A program made the translations under genes and the position numbers. The notes beneath the pieces are model-generated. The model was not told the DNA's origin, did no database searches, and worked only from the letters and a program-made list of their open reading frames with translations. This document shows, in pieces, positions 6,838 to 14,222 of a DNA stretch of 64,000 nt. Where the stretch lies: NCBI GenBank assembly GCA_930990965.1, contig CAKNRQ010000001.1, forward strand, positions 248,001 through 312,000, written 5' to 3'. The DNA is from an uncultured Clostridia bacterium. GTDB taxonomy: Bacteria; Bacillota; Clostridia; Oscillospirales; Oscillospiraceae. Numbering within the stretch: position 1 is the stretch's first letter; each line of letters opens with the position of its first letter.

Positions 6838-7221
6838 CTATTGCTCTACCTCATGACTGATAAGCCAATCTAAAACATCTTCATACCCTTTATCTCCTGA
6901 CGCTACTGCAATGAACAGCGATGCAAGTTCATCTTGTGTATAGCTGAGTTCTATACCATTCAACGCAAGAAAAACTAACATGGTATGGGCACCAATACGC
7001 TTGTTGCCGTCAACAAAAGGATGATTATTAACTAATCCATACGCCAATCGTGCAGCCCTCTGCTGAAGTGAAGGGTAAACATCTATGCCGCCGAAGCTCT
7101 GGAATGGCGCAGCAAGGGCAGACTCTAACAAGCCTTCGTCACGTAAGCCAGAAGATCCACCAATTTCATTTATGAGTTGCTGGTGGAGCAAAATAACCTG
7201 ACGCTTGCTTAAAGTCCTCAT
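6838..7221 (-). CDS. doc: Doc toxin (Fic-fold kinase, death-on-curing)
   Basis: 127 residues, the usual Doc length. The Fic motif is intact: HPFVDGNKR at residues 67-75, followed by IGAHTMLVFLALNGIEL as in Doc of phage P1. Doc phosphorylates elongation factor Tu and stops translation when its antitoxin is lost. It overlaps the upstream antitoxin gene by four bases (ATGA), the standard phd-doc layout. In a prophage this pair would act as an addiction or superinfection-defence module. Confidence 0.93.
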   Translation of the reverse strand: MRTLSKRQVILLHQQLINEIGGSSGLRDEGLLESALAAPFQSFGGIDVYPSLQQRAARLAYGLVNNHPFVDGNKRIGAHTMLVFLALNGIELSYTQDELASLFIAVASGDKGYEDVLDWLISHEVEQ

Positions 7222-7460
7222 TTAGCCAGTTCCTCATAGGCCTGACGATTTTTATCTATCAATTTCTTTGAAACATCGAGCACGCTCTCATCGCTTGCCG
7301 CCTGGATCCCTTCAGCCTGATTGAATTCTACAACCAAATACCTCGGGACGTTATTCTTGAGTATTATTACTGAACCTCTTTCATCAACCAGTCTTGCTAC
7401 TCTGGAGAAATTCTGATTTGCCTCAGATATTGAAACAAGATTATCTGTATTTATCATCAT
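7218..7460 (-). CDS. phd: Phd/YefM-family antitoxin
   Basis: 80 residues. Two possible ATGs at 7460 and 7457; GGAGG lies eight to eleven bases upstream. The N-terminal DNA-binding domain (LVSISEANQNFSRVARLVDERG, then VIILKNNVPRYLVVEF) is typical of Phd/YefM, and the C-terminal tail would wrap the Doc toxin. Immediately precedes doc; autorepression of the promoter at 7480-7508 is expected for the family. Confidence 0.92.
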   Translation of the reverse strand: MMINTDNLVSISEANQNFSRVARLVDERGSVIILKNNVPRYLVVEFNQAEGIQAASDESVLDVSKKLIDKNRQAYEELAK

Positions 7461-7479
7461 TGTTATCGCCTCCGAGTGT

Positions 7480-7508
7480 ATTATATCATATAATTAGGAT
7501 AAATACAA
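7480..7508 (-). promoter_or_regulatory. Sigma-70 type promoter of phd-doc
   Basis: Minus strand: TTGTAT (7508-7503), 17-base spacer, TATAAT (7485-7480), about 20 bases before the phd start. The AT-rich surrounding (ATTATATGATATAAT) contains partial symmetry that could serve as the Phd operator. Confidence 0.65.
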
Positions 7509-7509
7509 C

Positions 7510-7800
7510 CTAAACACAAGCAAGGCTTGCTTAGCCCAAATACTTAGCAGAATTAACGCCCTACATTCCGACCTAGTCCTAAGACTGCCAGAACCACTCC
7601 TCTTTCCTCGCCTCGGGCGTTAATTACGGCCTGCTCTTTATTATATGCACCTGCTGCCGATACACAGGGTCAGTCTCCGCTAAGTACCGCCGGTTCTGGT
7701 CATCGACGTGACTGGCCGCTCATGGCATTGAGCAAACAATGGGAGTTTATACCACTGCCTTTGTACACCATTAATACTCTCTACTTCACCGGCTCAGTTT
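7510..7800. other. Non-coding, hairpin-rich region
   Basis: No supported gene in about 370 bases between the phd promoter and tRNA-Gln. It contains an 11-bp perfect inverted repeat AATTAACGCCC (7551-7561) / GGGCGTTAATT (7615-7625) enclosing 53 bases, a small palindrome AAGCAAGGCTTGCTT near 7518-7532, and hairpins GTCA/TGAC and GCTCA/TGAGC around 7700-7735. This looks like a structured RNA, strand undetermined; I could not match it to a known class. Confidence 0.4.
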
Positions 7801-7878
7801 GCATTTGAATGGAGTGCAAAGAGTCTTTCCCATCTCCAGCCGATTTATTTTCTTTACGGCTACGGCGATTTGGCCGCA

Positions 7879-7952
7879 TGGCAGCGGCGGCAGGGCTTGA
7901 ACCTGCACTGCCAGAGTCAAAGTCTGGTGTGCTGCCGTTACACAACGCCGCT
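7879..7952 (-). tRNA. tRNA-Gln(UUG)
   Basis: Minus-strand cloverleaf: acceptor AGCGGCG/CGCCGCT, anticodon stem-loop CCAGA-CTTTGAC-TCTGG with anticodon UUG, T-arm with GGTTCAAGCC, discriminator G and encoded CCA. Confidence 0.95.
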
Positions 7953-7961
7953 TTAAAATTC

Positions 7962-8047
7962 TGGTGCCGCCGACGGGAGTCGAACCCGTATACGCTGGGC
8001 GTAGGAGATTTTAAGTCTCCTGTGTCTGCCAGTTCCACCACGGCGGC
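7962..8047 (-). tRNA. tRNA-Leu(UAA)
   Basis: Minus-strand class II tRNA: acceptor GCCGCCG/CGGCGGC, anticodon arm GGAGA-CTTAAAA-TCTCC with anticodon UAA, long variable arm (TACGCCCAGCGTA), T-arm with GGTTCGACTCC, and encoded CCA. Ten bases from tRNA-Gln, so the two are probably co-transcribed. Confidence 0.95.
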
Positions 8048-8054
8048 ACGATGT

Positions 8055-8288
8055 TTATATTTCTTCGCTCTCCTCGCCATAGCTGCAGAAATCGTCGTCG
8101 GTTATCTCCATGCCGGAGGCCGGGCAGATTTCAAAACCTTTGGCGTTAATCTCGTCACGCTTGCGATATACGCAGTCCCGGCAGAAAACTATATCTACGC
8201 CTGGGAAACTGTCGAGCGTATTTGCATACACAAACCCGTTCTGGCATATGAAAGTTTTTATCCCCTCGACAGGAATGTATTTAGCCAC
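8055..8288 (-). CDS. Small zinc-ribbon-like protein
   Basis: 77 residues. Cys pairs in IVFCRDCVYRKRDE and later FEICPASGM ... DDFCSYGE match a rubredoxin-like metal-binding knuckle seen in many small Clostridia phage proteins. It starts inside the last 31 bases of the upstream gene. Function unknown. Confidence 0.7.
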   Translation of the reverse strand: MAKYIPVEGIKTFICQNGFVYANTLDSFPGVDIVFCRDCVYRKRDEINAKGFEICPASGMEITDDDFCSYGEESEEI

Positions 8289-8671
8289 TGGTTATCCCCC
8301 TCCTTGCGTCGAACTCCACGGCTGCAATAATCGTCGGGATTTACAATGCTGAGATAGCCCTTCGAGCACTCCCCGTAACAATCAGAGAACATCAAGTTTT
8401 CACAGTCCTTACAATGGACAACAGGCGCCACCTCTGCCTTTGGTATAGCTTGAAGATTATGCAAAACCGCATTGGCATAAGGTACTATACGCTCGTCAGT
8501 GATTGTCAAACCAAGGACTGCGCCAACCGCAGCCGTTCTTTTTATAACGTCGGCGGCGGGCATGTCCAAGATGTTTTGGCGCACGATTGGATATGGTACT
8601 GAGCACCCTTCGCAGTCGGGGTCAAAAGGATAAAGTTCCAACAGCTCATCTCGGGAAATATAGTCGCTCAT
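8258..8671 (-). CDS. Hypothetical phage protein with C-terminal zinc-knuckle
   Basis: 137 residues. MSDYISRDELLELYPFD opens the protein; PVVHCKDCENLMFSDCYGEC and DDYCSRGVRR near the C-terminus form the same CxxC...C...DDYCS arrangement as the neighbour at 8055, indicating a related metal-binding module fused to a helical N-terminus. ATGA overlap with the upstream 38-aa gene. Confidence 0.75.
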   Translation of the reverse strand: MSDYISRDELLELYPFDPDCEGCSVPYPIVRQNILDMPAADVIKRTAAVGAVLGLTITDERIVPYANAVLHNLQAIPKAEVAPVVHCKDCENLMFSDCYGECSKGYLSIVNPDDYCSRGVRRKEGDNQWLNTFLSRG

Positions 8672-8784
8672 TTGCCCTTCCTTTCATAATAAGCGGCGAC
8701 CTTCTTGTCTACCCACGGTAAAACCCAGCCGTAAACAAGCGCTCCTATTATAAAACCAATCCACAGATAATTGGACTTGCTCAT
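8668..8784 (-). CDS. Small single-pass membrane protein
   Basis: 38 residues: MSKSNYLWIGFIIGALVY then GWVLPWVDKKVAAYYERKGK. One transmembrane helix and a basic tail. AAAGGGG lies about nine bases before the ATG, and the stop overlaps the start of the next gene (ATGA). Too short for routine gene callers but well supported by ribosome site and coupling. Confidence 0.7.
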   Translation of the reverse strand: MSKSNYLWIGFIIGALVYGWVLPWVDKKVAAYYERKGK

Positions 8785-8799
8785 AAACCATTGCCCCTT

Positions 8800-9243
8800 T
8801 CACTTATCCTGCCACAGCGGGCAGTTAAACCGTGTTGTCTCTCCTGGTTGCGGTCGGAATTGACAGTATTTATTAGCGCAGGTATTGCAGTCAGGTTCAT
8901 TTACAACATCATCATAAAAAACTTTATAAGAGGCCAGCTTTTCTTTTGTAGATTCGAGCTCGGCGTCAAGGTGAAATATCAAAGCGTCCTTCGTTCTGGC
9001 AAAATCGAGCGAATCGCGCATACGTTCTATTTCGGCCTGCGCTTCCTTATATGCCTTATCCCTATCCTGCCAGGATACAACCGCCTGCTGATATCTCTCC
9101 TGCCAATGGTCACGTTCTTTTATAAGTGTCTCAATCGTATCGGCTGCGTTCAGCATATACTTACCGATTTTGTTGTTAAGCGGTGTTTTGCCGAGTTCAC
9201 GTCCGAAAATTCTAAGGCACGCAATCAGCCTATCAGTGTCCAT
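8800..9243 (-). CDS. Coiled-coil protein with C-terminal cysteine cluster
   Basis: 147 residues from ATG 9243 (MDTDRLIACLRIFGREL); a GTG two codons earlier overlaps the upstream stop and is an alternative. Residues 40-105 are a continuous coiled coil (ERDHWQERYQQAVVSWQDRD ...), and the end carries CNTCANKYC and FNCPLWQD, a probable zinc site. Common architecture in Clostridia phages; function unknown. Confidence 0.7.
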   Translation of the reverse strand: MDTDRLIACLRIFGRELGKTPLNNKIGKYMLNAADTIETLIKERDHWQERYQQAVVSWQDRDKAYKEAQAEIERMRDSLDFARTKDALIFHLDAELESTKEKLASYKVFYDDVVNEPDCNTCANKYCQFRPQPGETTRFNCPLWQDK

Positions 9244-9249
9244 ATCCAC

Positions 9250-9642
9250 TCAAAATACCCCCAGCAGTTTGTTTATCCTCTGTACGGTCTCTTCCCTGGC
9301 TCTCTCCGTAAGCGGCCTGCCGCAGTTGCAGCAATAATCATCATCTGCTCGGAAGTTGGCACCCTCCTTGCAGTCCTCGCATACCTGCGGTTTACCGTAT
9401 GCATCCCATGCGTACTGGTGTATGCATGTTGCGCAGCTCTGCCTAATACAGTAACTGCATCCAGGCCAAAATCCGAGGATTGTCGAAGAATCAACTGGAG
9501 AGTCGGCGAGATATTGGTCGCATTCGTAACACCACAGCCCGTCGTTGGCTCTGCAAACCTTGTTGTGAAGACAGGAATTGCAAAGATTTCTGCCCCCACC
9601 GGGTATAACCCTGCGCTCTATTGCGCGTACTTTATCGCTCAT
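9250..9642 (-). CDS. Cysteine-rich multi-zinc-ribbon protein
   Basis: 130 residues with at least six Cys-x2-Cys or similar pairs (NLCNSCLHNKVC, LWCYECDQY, CSYCIRQSCATC, VCEDCKE, CCNCGRPL), so it probably binds several zinc ions. The start is just after the stop of a small decayed gene. Could be a nucleic-acid-binding or protein-interaction scaffold; no family recognised. Confidence 0.7.
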   Translation of the reverse strand: MSDKVRAIERRVIPGGGRNLCNSCLHNKVCRANDGLWCYECDQYLADSPVDSSTILGFWPGCSYCIRQSCATCIHQYAWDAYGKPQVCEDCKEGANFRADDDYCCNCGRPLTERAREETVQRINKLLGVF

Positions 9643-9782
9643 TATTTCTTCCCCACTTTCCGCGCTTCAAATAAGCCTGTATAGTCTGCAAGGCGAGAAA
9701 CAATCTTTCCGTATCAACCGGCGTCGCCGTGAAGAGGAACGGCTCTTCCCTTAGAATCACGCTTAGTAAGGCGTTCAATCAT
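9642..9782 (-). pseudogene. Decayed small conserved phage gene with in-frame TGA
   Basis: From ATG 9782 the frame encodes MIERLTKRDSKGRAVPLHGD, the hallmark start of a family of short Firmicutes phage proteins, then hits TGA at 9716-9714 and continues in the same frame with YGKIVSRLADYTGLFEARKV to TAA. Both halves match the family pattern (normally RLYGKIVDRLADYEDTGL-like), so the gene has been interrupted by a substitution or paired indels. TGA is a genuine stop elsewhere in the window, so recoding is unlikely. It overlaps the end of the upstream gene by eight bases. Confidence 0.6.
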
Positions 9783-10068
9783 GGGACGGGCAGGCGGCGG
9801 TTATTTCGGCCATGATTTCGGCCATGATATCCTCATCGGACATAAAGCCCTTCTCCTCAGCCTTGGCTTTCATAGGGTCAAAGGCGTCCTGTGCTTTCTT
9901 GGATTTCAGCTCCAGTTCCTGGTACTTGCCCATCATGTTGGAGAGGAAATCGCTTATAGCGTACATTGCAAGGCTGGCCTCGTCCTCGCAGGAGATATCA
10001 TACTCTAAGCGAGCAATCTCCCTATTAAGCTTGCAGTCATCACAGGTGAATCTTACGGTGTAATCCAT
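9775..10068 (-). CDS. Hypothetical protein
   Basis: 97 residues: MDYTVRFTCDDCKLNREIAR with one Cys pair, then a helical, Lys/Glu-rich segment (KYQELELKSKKAQDAF). Ribosome site GGAGG before the ATG. It is the first gene after a 480-base non-coding stretch. No family recognised. Confidence 0.7.
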   Translation of the reverse strand: MDYTVRFTCDDCKLNREIARLEYDISCEDEASLAMYAISDFLSNMMGKYQELELKSKKAQDAFDPMKAKAEEKGFMSDEDIMAEIMAEITAACPSHD

Positions 10069-10084
10069 GCGTTTTATCCTCCGT

Positions 10085-10546
10085 TCTAAAAATGTGGAGC
10101 CGGTCTGTTTGAGACCGAAACATTGTTTTTGAAAACAGTCAAGGTGCGCAAAGCGCAGATATTAAGATTTGTGTTCCTGTCTCACAGCAGGCAAGACGAG
10201 ACACAATTAGGCGATGAAACCAAGTCATCAAAATTGGTTCTTTAGCGAAGCGTCTGGCGAATAAAGAAGTTTCGAGCTGCCGAGCTTTGGAATGTACCTC
10301 GCCCCTGTGGGGCCGGGCGAATCACGTTTGGCGTTATGGACGGTTTTCGCCTAGCTGCATCGCGCAGTATCTTCTTTTAAATGCAAGAATCATTTGCACC
10401 GGGATTAAATCCCAACCAATTTGTATGTAAAACTCTTCTCTCAAAGAGCAGGGGTGTTAAGGCACACGCTGCCGCGACTTACCCTGTCGCCGGGGACTGT
10501 TTCGCAAACTCCGATTCGATCCCAAACAGGCCGGCTCGCACCGGAC
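10085..10546 (-). other. Long non-coding, hairpin-rich region
   Basis: About 460 bases without a supported gene. Visible inverted repeats include GGTC TGTTTG? GACC around 10093-10106, AACCAA/TTGGTT around 10218-10241, GGCGAA ... TTCGCC spanning 10313-10352, CCCC/GGGG around 10302-10313 and CCGG/CCGG around 10532. It lies upstream of the 97-aa gene on the minus strand and could be a structured leader or an independent RNA. I could not match it to a class. Confidence 0.35.
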
Positions 10547-11188
10547 TTAATTGGGGCTTTCTGTGGTTTTAAGGTAAGCCTTGATGGCATCCTCAAAGGA
10601 ATCGTTGACGGTGAACATAGGCTCGAAATCGACCTCTATCTCCACCATTGCCTTGTCTATCGCCGTGGACGCCTCGTCGGCGTTGTTTGCGAAAGCTTTG
10701 GCGAGAGTGGCAGCGCGCTCAACGTCGTATTTCGGCTCGGTGGTAATCTCCACATCGTAGTAGTAAGAGGTCTGGTTGCCCTCATTATTAAATGTATAGG
10801 CTGTGCTGCGGGTCTTTGCCTTTCTCGGGCGCGCAGAGCCTAGCTTTTTCAAAAGCGTGTTTACTGTGCGGCGAGTGGAGTTATTTGCAAGCTCACCGTC
10901 TATATCCAGCTCGGCATGGGCGCGCTTTGCATCGCTTATTGCCTTGGTGAGCTGCTCCTTGTAAACAGCCAGGAAGTTCAGGAACTCTATCGCGTCATCG
11001 GGATCGAAAGGAACCTTGACTTCGTTCTCAATCACTATATCCTCGTCCTCGACTCCGGCAACAGCTTTGCTTTTGAGGTGGTGCTGTGTGGTGGTGTTCA
11101 CAAAGTTCTGCTCGGTCAAGACCTCAGCACACTCGCTAACGAGTCGATTGAGGTAGTTCTGGAACCTGAAAGCCTCTTTAAGTATCAA
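10547..11188 (-). CDS. Hypothetical phage protein
   Basis: 213 residues starting MILKEAFRFQNYLNRLVSEC. Helical N-terminal half, then a segment with ELANNSTRRTVNTLLKKLGS and a beta-rich stretch (SYYYDVEITTEPKYDVER). Composition and Asp/Glu richness match a cytosolic phage protein. It is the last gene before the long non-coding region. Start four bases downstream of the next gene's stop. No family recognised. Confidence 0.7.
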   Translation of the reverse strand: MILKEAFRFQNYLNRLVSECAEVLTEQNFVNTTTQHHLKSKAVAGVEDEDIVIENEVKVPFDPDDAIEFLNFLAVYKEQLTKAISDAKRAHAELDIDGELANNSTRRTVNTLLKKLGSARPRKAKTRSTAYTFNNEGNQTSYYYDVEITTEPKYDVERAATLAKAFANNADEASTAIDKAMVEIEVDFEPMFTVNDSFEDAIKAYLKTTESPN

Positions 11189-11191
11189 GAT

Positions 11192-11851
11192 TTACTCATC
11201 CTTTCCGTACAATTTCTTATGAATTGCGTCTTCAAACTGCTTACGGCGCTCCATTTCTTCGTCCACTTCAGGTATATAACTGTACTTATACCAGAGCTTT
11301 AGAGGGTATCCCTCCAGATAATCTGGCAGGAGATACTCATACCACGCAGGCTCTCCTGTGTTGTTAACCCGAGAAGTCCACTCGTACATAGCGTGGTACG
11401 GCTGATAATCCGTGATATATAGCGGCTTTCTGCCGCCATCTCCCTCTATACGAATGAAGATATCGTCAACCATCACTCGCTTGGATAGACGATTAAGCCA
11501 CTTGGAGAACTCTCGCAGAGTGTACCTTAACGTCCTGTCTCGAAAACTGCTGTCTATTACAAGGAGCCACCGGCAGCCGCATTCTTCCGTCGTCGGGTAA
11601 TCTGCTAAATACACTAACCTTCTCCGATTCCGAGTGTCGCCATATTTATATGAGATGCACTCGTCAAACTCATTGTGGCTGGAGTATGTATCGCAGTCAC
11701 CCCGAACGATGTTGACGTGCATATTGCCCTCAGAGCCAGTGACCAGAGGTTGGTGAGCCAAAACTGTCTTAAGAATATATTCCTGCTGGGCAATCGTAGC
11801 CCCAGCTGGGTCAACCCTTAACGTGCCAAAGATGTGTGTCCACTGGCTCAT
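11192..11851 (-). CDS. Hypothetical protein, alpha/beta
   Basis: 219 residues starting MSQWTHIFGTLRVDPAGAT. An N-terminal domain with VHVNIVRGDCDTYSSHNEF-like pattern (residues 30-75) and a central NRRRLVYLADYPTTEE, CGCRWLLVIDSSFRDRTLR segment. It resembles a widespread phage protein of unknown role that begins with WxHIxGxIRVD. ATGA overlap with the upstream membrane-protein gene. Confidence 0.7.
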   Translation of the reverse strand: MSQWTHIFGTLRVDPAGATIAQQEYILKTVLAHQPLVTGSEGNMHVNIVRGDCDTYSSHNEFDECISYKYGDTRNRRRLVYLADYPTTEECGCRWLLVIDSSFRDRTLRYTLREFSKWLNRLSKRVMVDDIFIRIEGDGGRKPLYITDYQPYHAMYEWTSRVNNTGEPAWYEYLLPDYLEGYPLKLWYKYSYIPEVDEEMERRKQFEDAIHKKLYGKDE

Positions 11852-12261
11852 TCCGCACCTCCTTCAGCAATTCTTAATTTACAGTACTCGGCCAATATGC
11901 TTGCGGTTTCGTCCTTGTATTGGCTCAGTATATTATACGACTCGCGAAACTCACCGAGATACATCAGCTCCAGCGCGCGCTCATAGTCAGAATTTCGGCT
12001 ATCAAGCTCGGCCTGAGCCTGTTCGTAGTAGATACCGCAATCGCCGAACTCAAGGAAAGGTTCAAGTATCGAAGCGGCTTTCTCATACTGCCCGTCCTCA
12101 AGCGCTTGAATCGCAGAAGGCAGAACTTCACCTTCCCATGCGGCTCTGAAACCAAGAGCGTGAGAAACCGCAAAAATCAACGGGATTAACGCTATGTATA
12201 ACAATGATACGAGCAGCTGTTTATGCGACTGGCTCAGACCTTTATTCCCATCTGCTTTCAA
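11848..12261 (-). CDS. Membrane protein with tetratricopeptide-like cytosolic or external part
   Basis: Residues near the N-terminus form one transmembrane helix (LLVSLLYIALIPLIFAVS); the rest is helical with repeats of the type ALEDGQYEKAASILEPF and ALELMYLGEFRESYNILSQY, which resemble TPR repeats. The start is uncertain: ATG 12306 would overlap the upstream gene by 65 bases, TTG 12261 has GGGAGG twelve bases before it and is preferred. TPR-type repeats usually mediate protein contacts. Confidence 0.6.
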   Translation of the reverse strand: MKADGNKGLSQSHKQLLVSLLYIALIPLIFAVSHALGFRAAWEGEVLPSAIQALEDGQYEKAASILEPFLEFGDCGIYYEQAQAELDSRNSDYERALELMYLGEFRESYNILSQYKDETASILAEYCKLRIAEGGAE

Positions 12262-12859
12262 CTCCGTCCCAGACCTCCCCTCCACCATATTCAGTAGTGA
12301 AGACATTGGCAGTGCCGTATTCGTTTGCCGAGAAATACAGGAACCTCTCAGGCAGAGCAGGCACTAAACCCTCGGGCATTATCCAGCCTTCCTGCTCCAT
12401 ATACCAGAGGGCTATTATCTCTTTGGCTTCCCCTATGAATTGCGCCGGGGTCTCTCCTATTCTATTGAGCCCATGGAATGCGTTCTCGCGCTGCATCTCA
12501 TAAAGCAGAGAATTTCCCCACGCTTTTACCCTGTTGATAGCCGTCCACAGCGTTGCGTACCTATTAGCCGTGTCCCTCACGTTACCGGCTTCGCCCCATA
12601 TTAGTCGGCCGCCAACTGCGGCGTCCTCATCAGGGACAGCAGCAAGGTTGCGCGCAAAAGCTTCCTCAAAAGTCTCATAGGTCATCAGACCACTGTTGGC
12701 TTGCTCGGGAGGGGCGGACATAGCAAGCAAAACTTCCATCTGCGGGGGCGGCGTCGGCTCTACCAGCTCAAGTTCCCACTCATCAGCGTGTACAATAGTA
12801 GAAATCGCAGTGAATAAACAGATAAGCAGTATGCACACAACGCATACTGCCAAGTACAT
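12242..12859 (-). CDS. Secreted or membrane-anchored SleB-like cell-wall hydrolase (predicted)
   Basis: 205 residues with a typical signal or anchor sequence (MYLAVCVVCILLICLFTAIS), a Pro-rich linker (EPTPPPQM), and a C-terminal region containing GRLIWGEAGNV ... YATLWTAINRVKAWG ... FHGLNRIG. The WGEA ... LNR pattern resembles the SleB/Hydrolase_2 fold in which the Glu of the GEA motif is catalytic. A lysis or prophage-surface role is possible. Similarity is modest, so a non-enzymatic relative cannot be excluded. Confidence 0.5.
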   Translation of the reverse strand: MYLAVCVVCILLICLFTAISTIVHADEWELELVEPTPPPQMEVLLAMSAPPEQANSGLMTYETFEEAFARNLAAVPDEDAAVGGRLIWGEAGNVRDTANRYATLWTAINRVKAWGNSLLYEMQRENAFHGLNRIGETPAQFIGEAKEIIALWYMEQEGWIMPEGLVPALPERFLYFSANEYGTANVFTTEYGGGEVWDGVESRWE

Positions 12860-12885
12860 CTTGTATTTATCCTGTCTGTATATAA

Positions 12886-13344
12886 CTAATCAGCCCTCCC
12901 CGAAAACTCATAGCAATCCTGGTCAGGGTCTGTGCCAGGCTCGAAATAGTGAGGACAAAAATATTGTCCCGAAATCCGATTGAACTGTATCAGCCATTTT
13001 ACAGGCTTATTGCAATGCTTACACCCTGCACAGGGATGAAACCCTCGCAGCTGCGCTACCGCCGAAAAGTATTTCTGCTCTGCCTTAGAAAGCGCGTCTT
13101 CGAGCTCAATCTTTTCCTGAGCAAGCCGTTCATTTTCTCTATCTGTTCTGCCGAGGAGAATTGCCAGCAAGTTGAGCCCATTGGCTGCCTTCATCAAAAG
13201 CTCCGCGCTGGAGTCTGAAAATGTAAAATGCCCGTCATCATCGAACAGGACATAGTCATCAACGATATCAACAAGCTGGCTTGCCAGTTCATATATCTCA
13301 TCGGGATTTTCCCAGTCGCACTGGTCTGACATGACAAAGCTCAA
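12886..13344 (-). CDS. Hypothetical protein with coiled coil and cysteine motif
   Basis: 152 residues if translation starts at TTG 13344, which has GGGGGA six bases upstream; ATG 13332 is the alternative. The N-terminus (DQCDWENPDEIYELASQL) is acidic, the middle is a coiled coil (RENERLAQEKIELEDALSK) and the end has HPCAGCKHC and YFCPHYFEPG, a likely zinc site. The longer ATG-started frame reaching 13455 overlaps the neighbour and is rejected. Confidence 0.6.
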   Translation of the reverse strand: MSFVMSDQCDWENPDEIYELASQLVDIVDDYVLFDDDGHFTFSDSSAELLMKAANGLNLLAILLGRTDRENERLAQEKIELEDALSKAEQKYFSAVAQLRGFHPCAGCKHCNKPVKWLIQFNRISGQYFCPHYFEPGTDPDQDCYEFSGRAD

Positions 13345-13345
13345 G

Positions 13346-13708
13346 CTAATCCCCCTCCCATACGCCGTCCGGGCGCAGCTGAGCAAAAGCCAGTAGGCCA
13401 CACAAGGCTCTCTTTGCGTTCCCCTCAGTTGGTTCCCAATAATCAGGGTTAACATCGTCGCTGAGCGCAGCGATGGCTTTTTGCAAAACCGGTATGCTCT
13501 CAGCGCCAGTCATACCATATATTCCTCGTATGCCCTTCTCACCGAGTACGTCTTCCCGGTAGAAAATTGGTGCGTAATTGTACGTAATATTCAGCCAAGC
13601 TTCTGTCGTCCCGCCAACTGCATATGTACCTCCGCGTATCTGGTGCGGCATCTCAAGTTCTATTGTTTTGCGGGTGACCGGATCTTTAAGTTCGATGTCG
13701 TAGCTCAT
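13346..13708 (-). CDS. Conserved phage protein of unknown function
   Basis: 120 residues: MSYDIELKDPVTRKTIELEM, then PHQIRGGTYAVGGTTEAWLN and ITYNYAPIFYR. This GGTYAxGGTxEAxLNITYNYA pattern recurs in many Firmicutes and plasmid genomes, so the protein is genuine and conserved, but I know no function. TGATG-type overlap with the upstream lipoprotein gene. Confidence 0.8.
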   Translation of the reverse strand: MSYDIELKDPVTRKTIELEMPHQIRGGTYAVGGTTEAWLNITYNYAPIFYREDVLGEKGIRGIYGMTGAESIPVLQKAIAALSDDVNPDYWEPTEGNAKRALCGLLAFAQLRPDGVWEGD

Positions 13709-13869
13709 ATATCTGTGGGGGTAGAGGATCGAACCTCGGTCGGCACGGGTGTCGCAGACCCTACGACATCCTCGTCAGGCTCTGCGGAGCAGGCCGCCAT
13801 AGAAAGCATCAGCGCTGCAACAGCGGCTATAATAAGGCGGGGCAAAAATTCTTTAACAAGCTTTTTCAT
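13705..13869 (-). CDS. Small lipoprotein
   Basis: 54 residues: a basic start (MKKLVKEFLPR), a hydrophobic stretch (LIIAAVAALMLSMAAC) ending in the lipobox L-S-M-A-A-C, and a short acidic tail. The cysteine would be lipidated and the protein anchored outside the membrane. Prophage lipoproteins are often superinfection-exclusion or host-surface factors; that role is inference. Stop overlaps the next start. Confidence 0.75.
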   Translation of the reverse strand: MKKLVKEFLPRLIIAAVAALMLSMAACSAEPDEDVVGSATPVPTEVRSSTPTDI

Positions 13870-13870
13870 A

Positions 13871-14221
13871 TTATCCTCCAAGTCCTCCTGTATTCTTTAG
13901 CATGGGCGCAGGTTCACTCAGAAAACCTTCTAACCTAAACGCCGTACAGGCTGTTGCGTACCCTCGATCAAGGCACTTCTTGTTTGCGCAAACATCACAG
14001 CAGTGACCAGATGCCACAAGTTTAAGGCAGCGTGTCACCTCGCGGCCGAGGCTGCGCAAGCTTTCGTTTTCGGTATTGGCTTCCTCTAAGGCGGCTGCCG
14101 CCATGCTGAGCAGCTCAAAAACTCCCCGGTAGTCCACGTCAATGAACTCTCCGTTATCACTCCAGGCTCCCACGCCGTCCCAGCTGCGCATATACTCTAC
14201 TAGCTCTTTTACGTCCTGCAT
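13871..14221 (-). CDS. Hypothetical protein with cysteine motif
   Basis: 116 residues from ATG 14221 (MQDVKELVEYMRSWDGVGAW), preceded by GGAGGTG. The C-terminal half has HCCDVCANKKCLDRGYATAC, a zinc-binding pattern shared with other small proteins in this cluster. No function known. Confidence 0.7.
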   Translation of the reverse strand: MQDVKELVEYMRSWDGVGAWSDNGEFIDVDYRGVFELLSMAAAALEEANTENESLRSLGREVTRCLKLVASGHCCDVCANKKCLDRGYATACTAFRLEGFLSEPAPMLKNTGGLGG

Positions 14222-14222
14222 A

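Noticed and set aside
7781-8080. Minus-strand 99-aa frame
   Set aside because: It is translated from tRNA-Gln and tRNA-Leu sequence and is not a protein gene.
9642-9782. Genome-wide TGA reassignment (TGA read as Trp)
   Set aside because: TGA is a functional stop in many ATGA/TGATG overlaps in this window, so the in-frame TGA here is local decay.
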